Both the position numbers and the translations under genes were made by a program. From Nocardioides sp. T2.26MG-1 (GTDB lineage: Bacteria > Actinomycetota > Actinomycetes > Propionibacteriales > Nocardioidaceae): a stretch of 64,000 nt of DNA. The stretch lies in the NCBI RefSeq assembly GCF_950101795.1, contig NZ_CATNLZ010000032.1, positions 434,001-498,000 on the forward strand. Reading direction: 5' to 3'. Position 1 is the stretch's first letter; every line of letters begins with the position of its first letter. Below the pieces are notes generated by a model that was given only the letters and a program-made list of their open reading frames with translations, did not search any database and was not told where the DNA came from. This document shows, in pieces, positions 1 to 8,254 of the stretch.

Positions 1-248
1 GGCCGGGCGGGTCGTTCCACTTCGCCGAGCACGGACTCGCCCCGGACCGGCGGGTCGAGCGGTGGCAGCATCGCCTCGACCCCCTGCAGCGGCGGCTCGG
101 CGGCGGCTGCCACCTCAGCCGCGACATCCCCGGCCTGGTCGCCGGCTCCGGTCTCGACGTGGTCGAGGTGGCGGCGGCGTACCTGCCCGGGCCGCTGGTC
201 AGCAGGCCGTGGACACACGGCTTCGTCGGCCGCGCCGTCAAACGATGA
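1..248 (+). CDS. Class I SAM-dependent methyltransferase, C-terminal part
   Basis: The 5' end lies outside the window; 81 residues remain, read from base 3. The fragment has Pro-Gly-Gly followed by FHFAEHGLAPD and a Trp-Gln-rich helix, the arrangement seen after the last motif of small-molecule class I methyltransferases (motif recognition, no substrate implied). The SAM-binding motifs are not in the window. Its TGA (246-248) overlaps the ATG of the next gene in an ATGA junction, so the two are probably translated together. Confidence 0.6.
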   Translation, partial: PGGSFHFAEHGLAPDRRVERWQHRLDPLQRRLGGGCHLSRDIPGLVAGSGLDVVEVAAAYLPGPLVSRPWTHGFVGRAVKR

Positions 249-718
249 GCGAGGCAGGCCCCGACCGCGTGGTGGCGGCCGCCGACGAGCTCGGGCTCGC
301 CCACACCGTCACCCGGCACGGGCCGGTCCGCTCCCTGGAGGAGGCGGCCGCGGCGCGCGGCGTCACACCGCACCAGCTGCTCAAGACCATGGTGGTGCGC
401 GTCCGCGACGGGGACCACCGGTTCGTGCTGGTGCCCGGCGACCGGGAGATCGCCTGGCCCAAGCTCCGGGCGCTGCTCGGCGTGAACCGGATCTCGATGC
501 CGAGCGCGGACGCGGCGTACGAGGTCACCGGCTACGTGCGCGGGACGATCACCCCGCTGGGCAGCGCCACGCCGTTGCCGGTGATCGCGGACGCGTCGAT
601 CGCGGGTGTGGTGAGCATCGGCGGCGGGGCGCCGGGCGTGGCGCTGACCGTCGACGCGGGCGAGCTGATCGCGGCGCTGGGCGCGACGGTCGCCGACGTC
701 ACCGACGACAGTCGTTGA
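245..718 (+). CDS. YbaK/EbsC-family aminoacyl-tRNA deacylase-like protein
   Basis: 157 residues forming a single YbaK/ProRS-editing-like domain. The region around LLKTMVVR (about residues 40-50) carries the conserved Lys of the family, and the Gly-rich C-terminal part (SIGGGAPGVAL) completes the fold. Family members hydrolyse mischarged aminoacyl-tRNA such as Cys-tRNA(Pro); the exact substrate cannot be read here. The start chosen is the ATG at 245, which overlaps the previous stop. The open frame continues upstream to 62, but that extension is low-complexity Arg/Pro/Ala and is the shadow of the methyltransferase gene. Confidence 0.8.
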   Translation: MSEAGPDRVVAAADELGLAHTVTRHGPVRSLEEAAAARGVTPHQLLKTMVVRVRDGDHRFVLVPGDREIAWPKLRALLGVNRISMPSADAAYEVTGYVRGTITPLGSATPLPVIADASIAGVVSIGGGAPGVALTVDAGELIAALGATVADVTDDSR

Positions 719-721
719 CCG

Positions 722-904
722 TCACATCCGGGTGCCGCCCGGCCGCTGTCCCTCACGATGGATGTGGGCCTGGTTCATCGCTCGCCCCCGGGCGGCCTCG
801 GCCGCGCCGTCAGGGCGCCCGGCGATGCGCTTGGAGCGCCCGCTGCTCCACCAGGCCAGCGCGAACAGTACGACGGCGACCGCGAGAACGATGATCCAGA
901 ACAT
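722..904 (-). CDS. Small single-pass membrane protein
   Basis: 60 residues. A hydrophobic segment at residues 2-20 (WIIVLAVAVVLFALAWW) is followed by a basic, Ala/Arg/Gly-rich cytoplasmic tail. A GGGGAG ribosome-binding sequence lies just upstream of the ATG. It converges on the YbaK gene with 3 bp between stops. I do not recognise a family. Because it is short, it could be a chance frame, but the clean transmembrane segment and ribosome-binding site argue for a real gene. Confidence 0.5.
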   Translation of the reverse strand: MFWIIVLAVAVVLFALAWWSSGRSKRIAGRPDGAAEAARGRAMNQAHIHREGQRPGGTRM

Positions 905-1011
905 GTGACGACTCCCCCGAGCTGGTGGGCGGGTGGGTCCCGACCTGCTTCGAGGCTAGGGCCTGGGCCCGAGTCTCGGAAGGGTGTCGGCCCCGGTGCC
1001 TGCGGCTTGCG

Positions 1012-1066
1012 GTTTGGTCACCAACGACGGATGGAATCGCTCCCATCGTGCCGTTGGTGACCAAAC
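1012..1066. repeat. Intergenic inverted-repeat element, copy 1
   Basis: The left arm GTTTGGTCACCAAC (1012-1025) and right arm GTTGGTGACCAAAC (1053-1066) are perfect inverted complements 27 nt apart. The element lies 44 nt downstream of the ARC stop codon. Each arm is itself nearly palindromic. It is one of eight copies in the window; see the findings. Confidence 0.9.
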
Positions 1067-1110
1067 CACCTGGGTCGGCTCAGCGCCGGCGTGCCGGCCG
1101 GGGCTCGGCC

Positions 1111-2865
1111 TCAGAGGTACTGGCCGGTGTTGGCGACCGTGTCGATCGAGCGGCCCGGCTCGGTGCCCTGCTTGCCGGTGATGAGCGTGCGGATGAACAC
1201 GATCCGCTCGCCCTTCTTGCCGGAGATGCGGGCCCAGTCGTCGGGGTTGGTGGTGTTGGGCAGGTCCTCGTTCTCCTTGAACTCGTCCACGCACGCCTGC
1301 AGCAGGTGCGAGACCCGCAGGCCGTGCTGGTCGTGGTCGAGGAAGTCCTTGATCGCCATCTTCTTCGCGCGGTCGACGATGTTCTGGATCATCGCGCCGG
1401 AGTTGAAGTCCTTGAAGTACAGGACCTCCTTGTCGCCGTTCGCATAGGTCACCTCGAGGAAGCGGTTCTCCTCGGTCTCGGTGTACATCCGCTCGACGGT
1501 CGCCCGGATCATCCCGGCCACGCAGGCCTCACGGTCGCCGCCGAACTCGGCGAGGTCGTCGGCGTGCAGCGGCAGGCTGGTGAGGAGATACTTGCTGAAG
1601 ATGTCGCGCGCCGACTCGGCGTCGGGACGCTCGATCTTGATCTTCACGTCGAGGCGTCCGGGGCGCAGGATCGCCGGGTCGATCATGTCCTCGCGGTTGG
1701 AGGCGCCGATGACCAGCACGTTCTCGAGGAGCTCGACGCCGTCGATCTCGCTGAGCAGCTGCGGGACGATCGTGTTCTCGACATCCGACGAGACCCCGGA
1801 GCCGCGGGTGCGGAACAGGGAGTCCATCTCGTCGAAGAACACGATGACCGGGGTGCCGCCGCTCGCCTTCTCGCGGGCCCGCTGGAAGACCAGCCGGATG
1901 TGCCGCTCGGTCTCGCCGACGTACTTGTTGAGCAGCTCGGGACCCTTGATGTTGAGGAAGTAGGACTTCCCCTCCTGGCCGGTCTTGGCCGCGACCTTCT
2001 TGGCCAGGGAGTTGGCCACCGCCTTGGCGATCAGCGTCTTGCCGCAGCCCGGCGGCCCGTAGAGCAGGACGCCCTTCGGGGGCTTGAGCTGGTGCTCCTT
2101 GAACAGCTCGGGGTGCAGGTAGGGCAGCTCCACCGCGTCACGGATCTGCTCGATCTGCCCGGCCAGGCCGCCGATCGACTCGTAGGCGATGTCCGGGACC
2201 TCCTCGAGGACGAGCTCCTCGACCTCGGACTTCGGCACCTTCTCGTAGACGTAGCCGGCGCGCGAGTCGAGCAGCAGCGAGTCGCCGGCCCGGATGGTGT
2301 CGCCGCGCAGGGGCTCGGCGAGCCGCACGACGCGCTCCTCGTCCGCGTTGGCGATCACCAGGGCCCGGTCGCCGTCGGCGAGCAGCTCCTTGAACATGAC
2401 GACCTCGCCGACCTCCTCGAAGTCGAGGGCTGCGACGACGTTGAGAGCCTCGTTGAGCATCACCTCCTGACCCCGCTGAAGGGTGTCGAGGTCGACGCTC
2501 GGGCTGACGTTCACGCGCAGCTTGCGGCCGCCGGTGAAGACGTCGATCGAGTCGTCCTCGTTGCGGGCGAGGAAGGTGCCGAAGCCGGCGGGCGGCTGCG
2601 CCAGCCGGTCGACCTCCTCCTTGAGCTTCATGATCTGGTCACGGGCCTCGCGCAGCGTCTGGGCCAGCCGCTCGTTCTGCGACGTCAGGCCCGCGAGCGA
2701 ACGCTGCGCATCCGCCAGACGCAGCTCCAGGCCTCGGGAGCTCCCGGGGCTCTCACTGAGCCGCCGCCGGAGGTCGGAGACCTCGTCCTCCAGGAGCCGG
2801 ACCTGGCTCGCGAGCTCCTCGGGGCTGCGACCACCCGTGCTGGACACGCCTTCTGATGTCGACAT
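1111..2865 (-). CDS. arc: Proteasome-associated AAA ATPase ARC/Mpa
   Basis: 584 residues, the usual length. The hexameric ATPase recognises pupylated proteins through its N-terminal coiled coil and feeds them to the 20S proteasome. The coiled coil spans about residues 15-90, the two OB-type domains 95-235, Walker A (GPPGCGKT) about 270-277 and Walker B ([11 protein letters not shown]) about 340-350. The C-terminus is Gln-Tyr-Leu, the gate-opening tail of this family. An in-frame GTG lies three codons upstream, but it abuts AGGAGG; the ATG at 2865 has that site at 8 nt spacing and is preferred. A TAGGGT -10 box lies at 2889-2894. No dop, pup or prcBA follows it, unlike the common actinobacterial order. 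Confidence 0.95.
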   Translation of the reverse strand: MSTSEGVSSTGGRSPEELASQVRLLEDEVSDLRRRLSESPGSSRGLELRLADAQRSLAGLTSQNERLAQTLREARDQIMKLKEEVDRLAQPPAGFGTFLARNEDDSIDVFTGGRKLRVNVSPSVDLDTLQRGQEVMLNEALNVVAALDFEEVGEVVMFKELLADGDRALVIANADEERVVRLAEPLRGDTIRAGDSLLLDSRAGYVYEKVPKSEVEELVLEEVPDIAYESIGGLAGQIEQIRDAVELPYLHPELFKEHQLKPPKGVLLYGPPGCGKTLIAKAVANSLAKKVAAKTGQEGKSYFLNIKGPELLNKYVGETERHIRLVFQRAREKASGGTPVIVFFDEMDSLFRTRGSGVSSDVENTIVPQLLSEIDGVELLENVLVIGASNREDMIDPAILRPGRLDVKIKIERPDAESARDIFSKYLLTSLPLHADDLAEFGGDREACVAGMIRATVERMYTETEENRFLEVTYANGDKEVLYFKDFNSGAMIQNIVDRAKKMAIKDFLDHDQHGLRVSHLLQACVDEFKENEDLPNTTNPDDWARISGKKGERIVFIRTLITGKQGTEPGRSIDTVANTGQYL

Positions 2866-2888
2866 CAGCGCCACCTCCTGTGCGCACG

Positions 2889-2894
2889 ACCCTA
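2889..2894 (-). promoter_or_regulatory. -10 box of the ARC gene
   Basis: TAGGGT on the minus strand, about 23 nt before the ATG. A start 7 nt downstream would give a short leader containing AGGAGG. It lies after repeat copy 2, so ARC can be transcribed independently of the methyltransferase gene upstream. Confidence 0.5.
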
Positions 2895-2976
2895 CCCGCG
2901 CGCCGTGAGGAGGAAAGACCTCATTTCGCGGTGTCGATCACGATTTGGACGCGGCTCGGGTGCGGCGCTCGCTGTC

Positions 2977-3031
2977 GTTTGGTCACCAACGACAGATTCT
3001 CGGACGCAATCACTGTCGTTGGTTTACAACA
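2977..3031. repeat. Intergenic inverted-repeat element, copy 2 (degenerate right arm)
   Basis: The left arm GTTTGGTCACCAAC (2977-2990) is intact. The right arm, expected at 3018-3031, reads GTTGGTTTACAACA, so pairing is weakened. The 27-nt spacing is kept, and the inner flanks GACAG and CTGTC are perfect complements. It lies 10 nt downstream of the trmI stop codon. Confidence 0.8.
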
Positions 3032-3041
3032 CGACAAGGAC

Positions 3042-3992
3042 TCAGTCCGCGGGGTCCTCAACGGGGACGTCCGCGGGGCGGGGACCGGTGTAGTCGGGGC
3101 CGTAGGCGCCCGGCGCGGGACGCCGCCGCTTCAGCGGCGGCCTCTCCCCCGGGGCCATCCGCCGGGCGGTGACGAGGAACGCGGTGTGGCCGATCATCTT
3201 GTGGCCGGGGCGTACGGCGAGGCCCTCGACGTGCCAGTCGCGTACCAGCGACTCCCAGGCCTGCGGGTCGGTGAACCCGCCGTGCACGCGGACGGTCTCG
3301 ACGAAGCGGGACAGCTGGGTCGTGGTGGCGACGTAGGCGCACACGATGCCGCCGGGGCGGAGCGCCTCGGCGGTGGCGTCGAGGCACTCCCAGGGCGCGA
3401 GCATGTCCAGGATGACCCGGTCGGCCCTCATGCCGGACGCGGTCAGCTCCTCGGCGAGATCGCCCACCTTCAGCCGCCACGCGGGGTGGCTCTCGCCCTC
3501 GGGCGCGCCGAAGAACTGGTGGACGTTGCGGCGGGCGACGTCCGCGAACTCCTCGCGGCGCTCGTAGGAGGTGACGGTCCCGAACGGTCCGACCGCCCGC
3601 AGCAGCGAGCAGGTCAGCGCCCCGGAGCCGACCCCGGCCTCGACGACGTCCGCGCCGGGGAAGATGTCGGCGAGCGCGACGATCTGGGCGGCGTCCTTGG
3701 GGTAGACCACGGCCGCGCCGCGGGGCATCGACACCACGAACTCCGAGAGCAGCGGCCGGAAGACGAGGTACTCCCCGCCGGCCGACGAGGTGACCGTGAA
3801 GCCCTCCTCCCGGCCGATCAGCTCGTCGTGCTCGAAGTGGCCGCGGTTGGAGAAGAAGCGCTTGCCCGCCTCGAGGCAGATGTTGTGCCGGCGGCCCTTG
3901 CTGTCGGTGAGCCGCACCCACTCGCCGGCCCGTAGGGGGCCGCGGTGGACGCCGGACCAGGCCTCGGGCGGTACGTCGGGATGCTCGGACAC
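3042..3992 (-). CDS. trmI: tRNA (adenine(58)-N1)-methyltransferase
   Basis: 316 residues. It methylates N1 of A58 in the T-loop of tRNA using SAM, as a homotetramer. An N-terminal beta domain (about 1-95) is followed by a Rossmann methyltransferase domain: EAGVGSGALT (about residue 118) is the SAM loop and LDMLAPWE (about 195) the catalytic loop, both typical of TrmI. The C-terminal 40 residues are Pro/Arg-rich. The GTG start lies 7 nt after TAGGGT (4000-4005), which fits a leaderless mRNA. The TAG of that box is also the stop codon of the upstream protease gene. trmI next to ARC is a conserved actinobacterial arrangement. Confidence 0.92.
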   Translation of the reverse strand: MSEHPDVPPEAWSGVHRGPLRAGEWVRLTDSKGRRHNICLEAGKRFFSNRGHFEHDELIGREEGFTVTSSAGGEYLVFRPLLSEFVVSMPRGAAVVYPKDAAQIVALADIFPGADVVEAGVGSGALTCSLLRAVGPFGTVTSYERREEFADVARRNVHQFFGAPEGESHPAWRLKVGDLAEELTASGMRADRVILDMLAPWECLDATAEALRPGGIVCAYVATTTQLSRFVETVRVHGGFTDPQAWESLVRDWHVEGLAVRPGHKMIGHTAFLVTARRMAPGERPPLKRRRPAPGAYGPDYTGPRPADVPVEDPAD

Positions 3993-4002
3993 GGCCGGAA
4001 CC

Positions 4003-5139
4003 CTAGTGGCCCGCGGCGCGGAACGCCTTATCGACGTCGGCGGTGGCGAGCACCCCGACCATGGAGCCGTCGGGCTCGACGAGGAGGTACTCGGCGGCGG
4101 GGGTGCGGCTGATCGCCATCACGAGGTCCTCGCCGACCAGGTCTGCGGGCAGCCGCAACCCCGCCTCGAGCGAGCGGGCGACGGCCGACACGGCGACCCA
4201 GGGCCGCCGGTCGGGTGGCGTCGCCTCGACCGCGGCCTCGCTGACGATGCCTTCGGGAACGCCCCCCGACGTCACCGTGACGATGCTGCCGGCCTGGGCC
4301 TCCTGGGCGCGGCGTACCGCCTCGGCGAGCGGCAGGTCGCTGGGTACGGCGAGGGTGCGGCGCGCGAGCTGGCGGGCGACGAGGTGCGGCAGCCGGGTGC
4401 GCAGCCGGGCCGAGGCCATCGCGGCGGTCGACCCGGACCAGAGGAACGCCGAGATCACGAACGCGAGGATGTAGTCCACGGTGTCCGGCGCGGTGCCGAT
4501 CAGGTCCTCTTGGACGAACGGCCAGAACAGCACGGCCGCGGCGGTCAGGCGGCCCCCCCACCCGGCGACGATCGTGCCGCGGTGCATGTTGCCGGTGACC
4601 CCCCAGACCAGCGACTTGAGCACCCGGCCGCCGTCCAGCGGGAGCCCCGGGACGAGGTTGAGGACGCCGACGAGGAGGTTGGCGCCGGCGAGGCCTTCGA
4701 CCGCCATCAGGAGCAGGCCGTCCGGGGTGACCTCCCTGACGCCGAGGGCGAGCCCGCCGACCAGCAGCGAGGTCAGTGGGCCGACGACGGCGATGAGGAA
4801 CTCCTGCCGCGGGTTGCGTGCCTCCCCCTCGATGGCGGTCATCCCGCCGAGGAAGTGCAGCGTGATCGAGGAGACCTGGAACCCGTAGCGGCGGGCCATG
4901 ATCGCGTGCGACGCCTCGTGAAGCAGGACCGAGAGGTAGAGGATGACCGCGAACGCGAGCCCGGCGACGTACTTCCAGCCACCCAGGCCGGGCTGTGCCT
5001 CCTCGACCGCCGGTGCCACGATCACCGAGATCAGGCCGGCGACCAGGAACCAGGAGGAGGAGACGAGCACGTCGCTGCCGGCGATCGTCCCGACCTTGAG
5101 CGTGCCCGGCGGACGGGGTCGAGGCGGGGAGTCGGGCAC
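4003..5139 (-). CDS. Site-2 protease family (M50) metalloprotease with CBS domains
   Basis: 378 residues, integral membrane. It carries LLHEASHAI (zinc-binding HExxH, about residues 72-80) and NLVPGLPLDGGRV (about 160-172), the two M50 motifs, with about six transmembrane segments. A C-terminal pair of CBS repeats occupies about 250-378. This matches the Rip3/SpoIVFB-like subgroup with CBS domains, which cuts substrates within the membrane; the CBS pair may sense adenine nucleotides (family knowledge). The GTG start is 6 nt after TAGCCT (5146-5151), so it is probably leaderless. It is divergent from the RecB-like gene. Confidence 0.88.
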   Translation of the reverse strand: MPDSPPRPRPPGTLKVGTIAGSDVLVSSSWFLVAGLISVIVAPAVEEAQPGLGGWKYVAGLAFAVILYLSVLLHEASHAIMARRYGFQVSSITLHFLGGMTAIEGEARNPRQEFLIAVVGPLTSLLVGGLALGVREVTPDGLLLMAVEGLAGANLLVGVLNLVPGLPLDGGRVLKSLVWGVTGNMHRGTIVAGWGGRLTAAAVLFWPFVQEDLIGTAPDTVDYILAFVISAFLWSGSTAAMASARLRTRLPHLVARQLARRTLAVPSDLPLAEAVRRAQEAQAGSIVTVTSGGVPEGIVSEAAVEATPPDRRPWVAVSAVARSLEAGLRLPADLVGEDLVMAISRTPAAEYLLVEPDGSMVGVLATADVDKAFRAAGH

Positions 5140-5234
5140 GCGTCGAGGCTAGCCGACGGCTGCGGTCTACCCCCGCCGTGCACGAGTGCACCGCACGGCG
5201 TCGGGTGTCCACGGGCTCGCCTAGGGTGGCTCGC

Positions 5235-6128
5235 ATGAGCACGCCGTCCGAGTCGCCCGCGACGCGGATGTCGACCGCGGTCGACGGCGTGGAGGTGCTC
5301 GGAGCGCTCTCCCCGAGCCGTGCAGGCGACTTCCTGAGCTGCCCGCTGCTCTACCGGTTCCGCACGGTCGACAAGCTGTCCGAGCCGTTCTCGCCCGACG
5401 CGGTGCGCGGCACGGTGGTGCACAAGGTGCTCGAGGACCTGTTCGACCTGCCGGCCGCCGACCGCACGCCCGGTCGCGCGCAGGCGATGCTCGAGCCCGC
5501 CTGGGAGCGGCTCGTCGCGGAGGACCCCGGGCTCGAGGAGATGTTCCCGGCGGACGGCGAGGGCGCCCAGGTCGCCGACTGGCTCACGTCCTGCCGCTCG
5601 GTCCTCGAGCGCTACTTCACCCTCGAGGACCCGCGCCGGCTCGAGCCGGCGGAGCGGGAGCTCTATGTCGAGACGCTGCTGGACTCCCGGCTGCTGCTGC
5701 GCGGCTTCGTGGACCGCATCGACGTCGCTCCCGACGGGGCGATCCGAGTGGTCGACTACAAGACGGGCCGGGCGCCCCACGAGATGTTCGAGGCCAAGGC
5801 ACTGTTCCAGATGAAGTTCTACGCGCTCGTCATCTGGCGCACCCGCGGCGTCGTCCCGGCGATGCTGCAGCTGGTCTACCTCGGCAACGGCGAGATCCTG
5901 CGCTACGTGCCCGACGAGCGCGACCTGCTGGCCACCGAGCGCAAGGTCGAGGCCATCTGGCACGCCATCCGGCGAGCCCAGGAGTCGGGCGACTGGCAGC
6001 CGAGCCCGGGCCGGCTATGCGAGTGGTGCGCCCATCGGGCGATCTGCCCCGCCTGGGGCGGCACTCCCCCGCCACTACCTGTCCGCGAGGTCGAGTCCGA
6101 CCTTTCCGCCGACGAGTCCGTGGACTAG
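5235..6128 (+). CDS. RecB-family PD-(D/E)XK exonuclease (Cas4-like)
   Basis: 297 residues. The nuclease core shows GTVVHKVLEDLF near residue 60, GFVDRIDVAPDG and VVDYKTG (about 160-180), the last carrying the D...E/QxK active-site pattern. An early Cys (FLSCPLLYRF) and a C-terminal LCEWCAHRAICPAW cluster supply four Cys for an iron-sulfur cluster, as in AddB/Cas4-type nucleases. There is no helicase domain and no cas gene nearby, so this is a stand-alone nuclease probably used in repair. The ATG at 5235 is 7 nt after TAGGGT (5222-5227), which fits leaderless initiation; an in-frame upstream extension from 5178 looks non-coding. Confidence 0.87.
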   Translation: MSTPSESPATRMSTAVDGVEVLGALSPSRAGDFLSCPLLYRFRTVDKLSEPFSPDAVRGTVVHKVLEDLFDLPAADRTPGRAQAMLEPAWERLVAEDPGLEEMFPADGEGAQVADWLTSCRSVLERYFTLEDPRRLEPAERELYVETLLDSRLLLRGFVDRIDVAPDGAIRVVDYKTGRAPHEMFEAKALFQMKFYALVIWRTRGVVPAMLQLVYLGNGEILRYVPDERDLLATERKVEAIWHAIRRAQESGDWQPSPGRLCEWCAHRAICPAWGGTPPPLPVREVESDLSADESVD

Positions 6129-6150
6129 GCGCCACACCATTCGGCGTGTG

Positions 6151-6206
6151 GTTTGGTCACCAACCGCAGGTGGGAGCGCTCCCCCTATTGCCGTTGGTGA
6201 CCAAAC
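6151..6206. repeat. Intergenic inverted-repeat element, copy 3
   Basis: Arms lie at 6151-6164 and 6193-6206, perfect complements, with a 28-nt centre (the only copy not at 27). The centre holds the palindrome GGGAGCGCTCCC. It sits between the convergent stops of the RecB-like gene (6128) and the response regulator (6251). Confidence 0.9.
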
Positions 6207-6250
6207 GACAACGACACAGGGCCTGGCGGAATGGCGGTGCGCGGCCCGCG

Positions 6251-6913
6251 TCAGAGGCCGTTTCGCTCGGCCCAGAGGGCGGCCTGGGTGCGGTCGGCGA
6301 CGCCGATCCGGGCGAACGCGGAGGTGAGGTGGGCCTTGACCGTGCGCTCGCTGATGTCGAGGCGGCGAGCGATCTGCTTGTTCGCGAGGCCCTCGCGGAC
6401 CAGGGTGAGCACCTCCGTCTCGCGGGTGGTGAGCTGGACCTGGGGCGAGCCGGAGCGGACGCCGAGCAGAGCGCGGGCGGCCTTCGGGTGGAGCGGTGAC
6501 TCGCCGCGGCTCACGGCCCGGATGCCCTGGAGCACGTCCTCGGGGTCGGCGTCCTTGAGCAGGTACCCGACGGCGCCGGCGTCGAGGGCGGCGATGATCC
6601 GCTCGCTGTCGGAGAACGAGGTCAGCACGAGGACGTCGACGCCGAGCCGCTCGGCCATGATCGCCCGGGTGGCGGCGACCCCGTCGACCTGGGGCATCTG
6701 CAGGTCCATGAGCACCACGTCGGGGCGGATCCGGCGTACGACCTCGAGTGCCTCGGCACCGTTCGCCGCGGTCCCCACGACCTCCATGTCGTCGGTGCCT
6801 GAGAGCAGCTGCTCGAGGCCGGCGCGGATCACCGCGTGGTCGTCGACCAGCACCACCCGGATGGGCGCGGGGGTCGGGGTCGCGGGTGGTGTGGGCGTCG
6901 TGGGAGTCGTCAT
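6251..6913 (-). CDS. NarL/FixJ-family response regulator
   Basis: 220 residues. A Thr/Pro-rich leader (1-17) precedes a receiver domain (about 18-135) with VVLVDDH and VLMDLQMPQVDG, the latter holding the phosphorylated Asp (about residue 70), and the conserved Lys of GYLLKDA. A LuxR-type helix-turn-helix (about 155-215) has LTTRETEVLTLVREGLANKQIA. Its ATG overlaps the TGA of the histidine kinase (ATGA), so the two form a translationally coupled pair. Confidence 0.93.
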   Translation of the reverse strand: MTTPTTPTPPATPTPAPIRVVLVDDHAVIRAGLEQLLSGTDDMEVVGTAANGAEALEVVRRIRPDVVLMDLQMPQVDGVAATRAIMAERLGVDVLVLTSFSDSERIIAALDAGAVGYLLKDADPEDVLQGIRAVSRGESPLHPKAARALLGVRSGSPQVQLTTRETEVLTLVREGLANKQIARRLDISERTVKAHLTSAFARIGVADRTQAALWAERNGL

Positions 6914-8202
6914 TGAGCATCCACCTCCATGTGCACGATGGTCCCGTCGCCGGGCGCCGAGCGCACGTCGAGCAGGCCACCGTGGTCGGCGACCAGGCTG
7001 CGCAGGCCGCGCAGGCCGTAGCGGTCCGAGTCACGGACCGAGTCGGTGTCGAAGCCGACGCCGTCGTCGACGACCTCGAGGGTCAGGCGATCGCGGTCAC
7101 CGCGAACCGTGACGGCGAGGGTGGAGGCGCTCGAGTGGCGCAGTGCGTTGCGCACCGCCTCCTGGGCGACTCGCCACACGAGGGCCGCACGCCGGTCCGA
7201 GGCCATCTCGGCGCCCTCGACGCTCACCGATGCCTGCATGCCGGCAGCCCCCGCCGGGGCGGTCAGGTCGGCGAGCGCGGCGGGCAGTCCGTCGGCGCGA
7301 AGGTCGGGCGGGTGGATCTCCGCGAGCAGCGAACGCAGAGCCTTCAGGCTCGACCGCAAGGAGGTCCCGGCGCCTTCCAGCGTCTCGCGTGCGTCGTCCG
7401 ACGTGTCTGGGTTGCGCGAGATCGCGCTGACGGCGAACGCCGTGCCGGCCAGGTCTTGGACCACGCTGTCGTGCAGATCCCGCGCGATCCGGCGGCGCTC
7501 GGCGTCGGAGGCGTCCATGGCGGAGCGCAGCAGCCTCTCGCGCTCGTTGCTCGCGCTCGTGAGCTGTCGGGTGAGAACGCTGAGGATCGCGGTGGCGAGC
7601 AGGATGAGCAGCACGAGAGGGCCGAGCACGATCCAGCGGAAGGTGCGGAACAGCTCACTCTGCCGACGCTCGAGACGATCCAGCGAGTAGTAGGTGTCGA
7701 ACAGCAGCGGGTCACCCTCGGGGGACCGGATCCGGGTGTAGATCTCCACCCGCTGCGGGGCGCTGGCGGAGTTCTCCGGTCGATCGGGATCTGAGGGCTG
7801 GGAACCGGTGCCCCCGAGCGCGATGACGCGAGCCTGGTCCTCGTCGAGGGCGAAGGTCTGGCCGAGCAGCTCCTTGCCCTCCGAGGACGCGTACAGCACG
7901 GTGCCGGCTTCGCTGCGAATGGCGAAGCGATCGATCCCCTGGACGCGCGACACGCCGTCCAGGCGGTCACCCAGCGCCCGGTCCAAGCGGTCCGCAGCGC
8001 CGGCGGACGCCGCCGACAGTCTCTTGGGCAACAGCGGTTCCACCACCTGATGAGCGAGCAGCGTGTTGATGCGTCGCGCCTCGGCGGTCGACTCGTCGGC
8101 CGCCGCCCCGTGGGCGATGGAGTTGACTCCGATGAAGATCGCCGCGACGGTCACGAGACCGATGAGCAGGAACTGCGTCACCGGATTGCGGATCAGTCTC
8201 AC
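6910..8202 (-). CDS. NarL-type sensor histidine kinase (HisKA_3)
   Basis: 430 residues from the GTG at 8202. Transmembrane segment 1 is FLLIGLVTVAAIFIGV, followed by an extracytoplasmic sensor of roughly 160 residues, then transmembrane segment 2 (IVLGPLVLLILLATAIL). A HisKA_3 dimerisation helix holds the phospho-acceptor His in RDLHDSVVQDL, and the HATPase domain has NALRHSS and DDGVGFD. The open frame extends to 8307. I prefer 8202 because TATCCT (8233-8238) would start a transcript near 8226, whose leader has AAGG before this GTG; a GTG at 8229 is an alternative. The signal is unknown. Confidence 0.85.
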   Translation of the reverse strand: MRLIRNPVTQFLLIGLVTVAAIFIGVNSIAHGAAADESTAEARRINTLLAHQVVEPLLPKRLSAASAGAADRLDRALGDRLDGVSRVQGIDRFAIRSEAGTVLYASSEGKELLGQTFALDEDQARVIALGGTGSQPSDPDRPENSASAPQRVEIYTRIRSPEGDPLLFDTYYSLDRLERRQSELFRTFRWIVLGPLVLLILLATAILSVLTRQLTSASNERERLLRSAMDASDAERRRIARDLHDSVVQDLAGTAFAVSAISRNPDTSDDARETLEGAGTSLRSSLKALRSLLAEIHPPDLRADGLPAALADLTAPAGAAGMQASVSVEGAEMASDRRAALVWRVAQEAVRNALRHSSASTLAVTVRGDRDRLTLEVVDDGVGFDTDSVRDSDRYGLRGLRSLVADHGGLLDVRSAPGDGTIVHMEVDAQ

Positions 8203-8232
8203 ACGGGTGCCTTGTCGTCGGGTGCGCACCAA

Positions 8233-8238
8233 AGGATA
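8233..8238 (-). promoter_or_regulatory. -10 box before the histidine kinase
   Basis: TATCCT on the minus strand, in the 52-bp gap between the secreted-protein gene and the kinase. It would give a leader of about 24 nt. It suggests the kinase and regulator can be transcribed separately from the secreted protein. Confidence 0.4.
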
Positions 8239-8254
8239 GGTGCCAACCCGAGGA

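Noticed and set aside
62-244. N-terminal extension of the YbaK-like protein
   Set aside because: The frame lies over the methyltransferase tail, which has better coding character; the ATGA junction fixes the start at 245.
925-2856. A 643-codon open frame on the strand opposite ARC
   Set aside because: Mirror frame of a GC-rich gene: low-complexity Leu/Asp/Val/Arg composition, no domain, and it crosses repeat copy 1. The opposite frame is an intact ARC ATPase.
5235-6128. Cas4 and a CRISPR system
   Set aside because: The nuclease has the Cas4-like Cys cluster, but there is no repeat-spacer array or other cas gene in the window.
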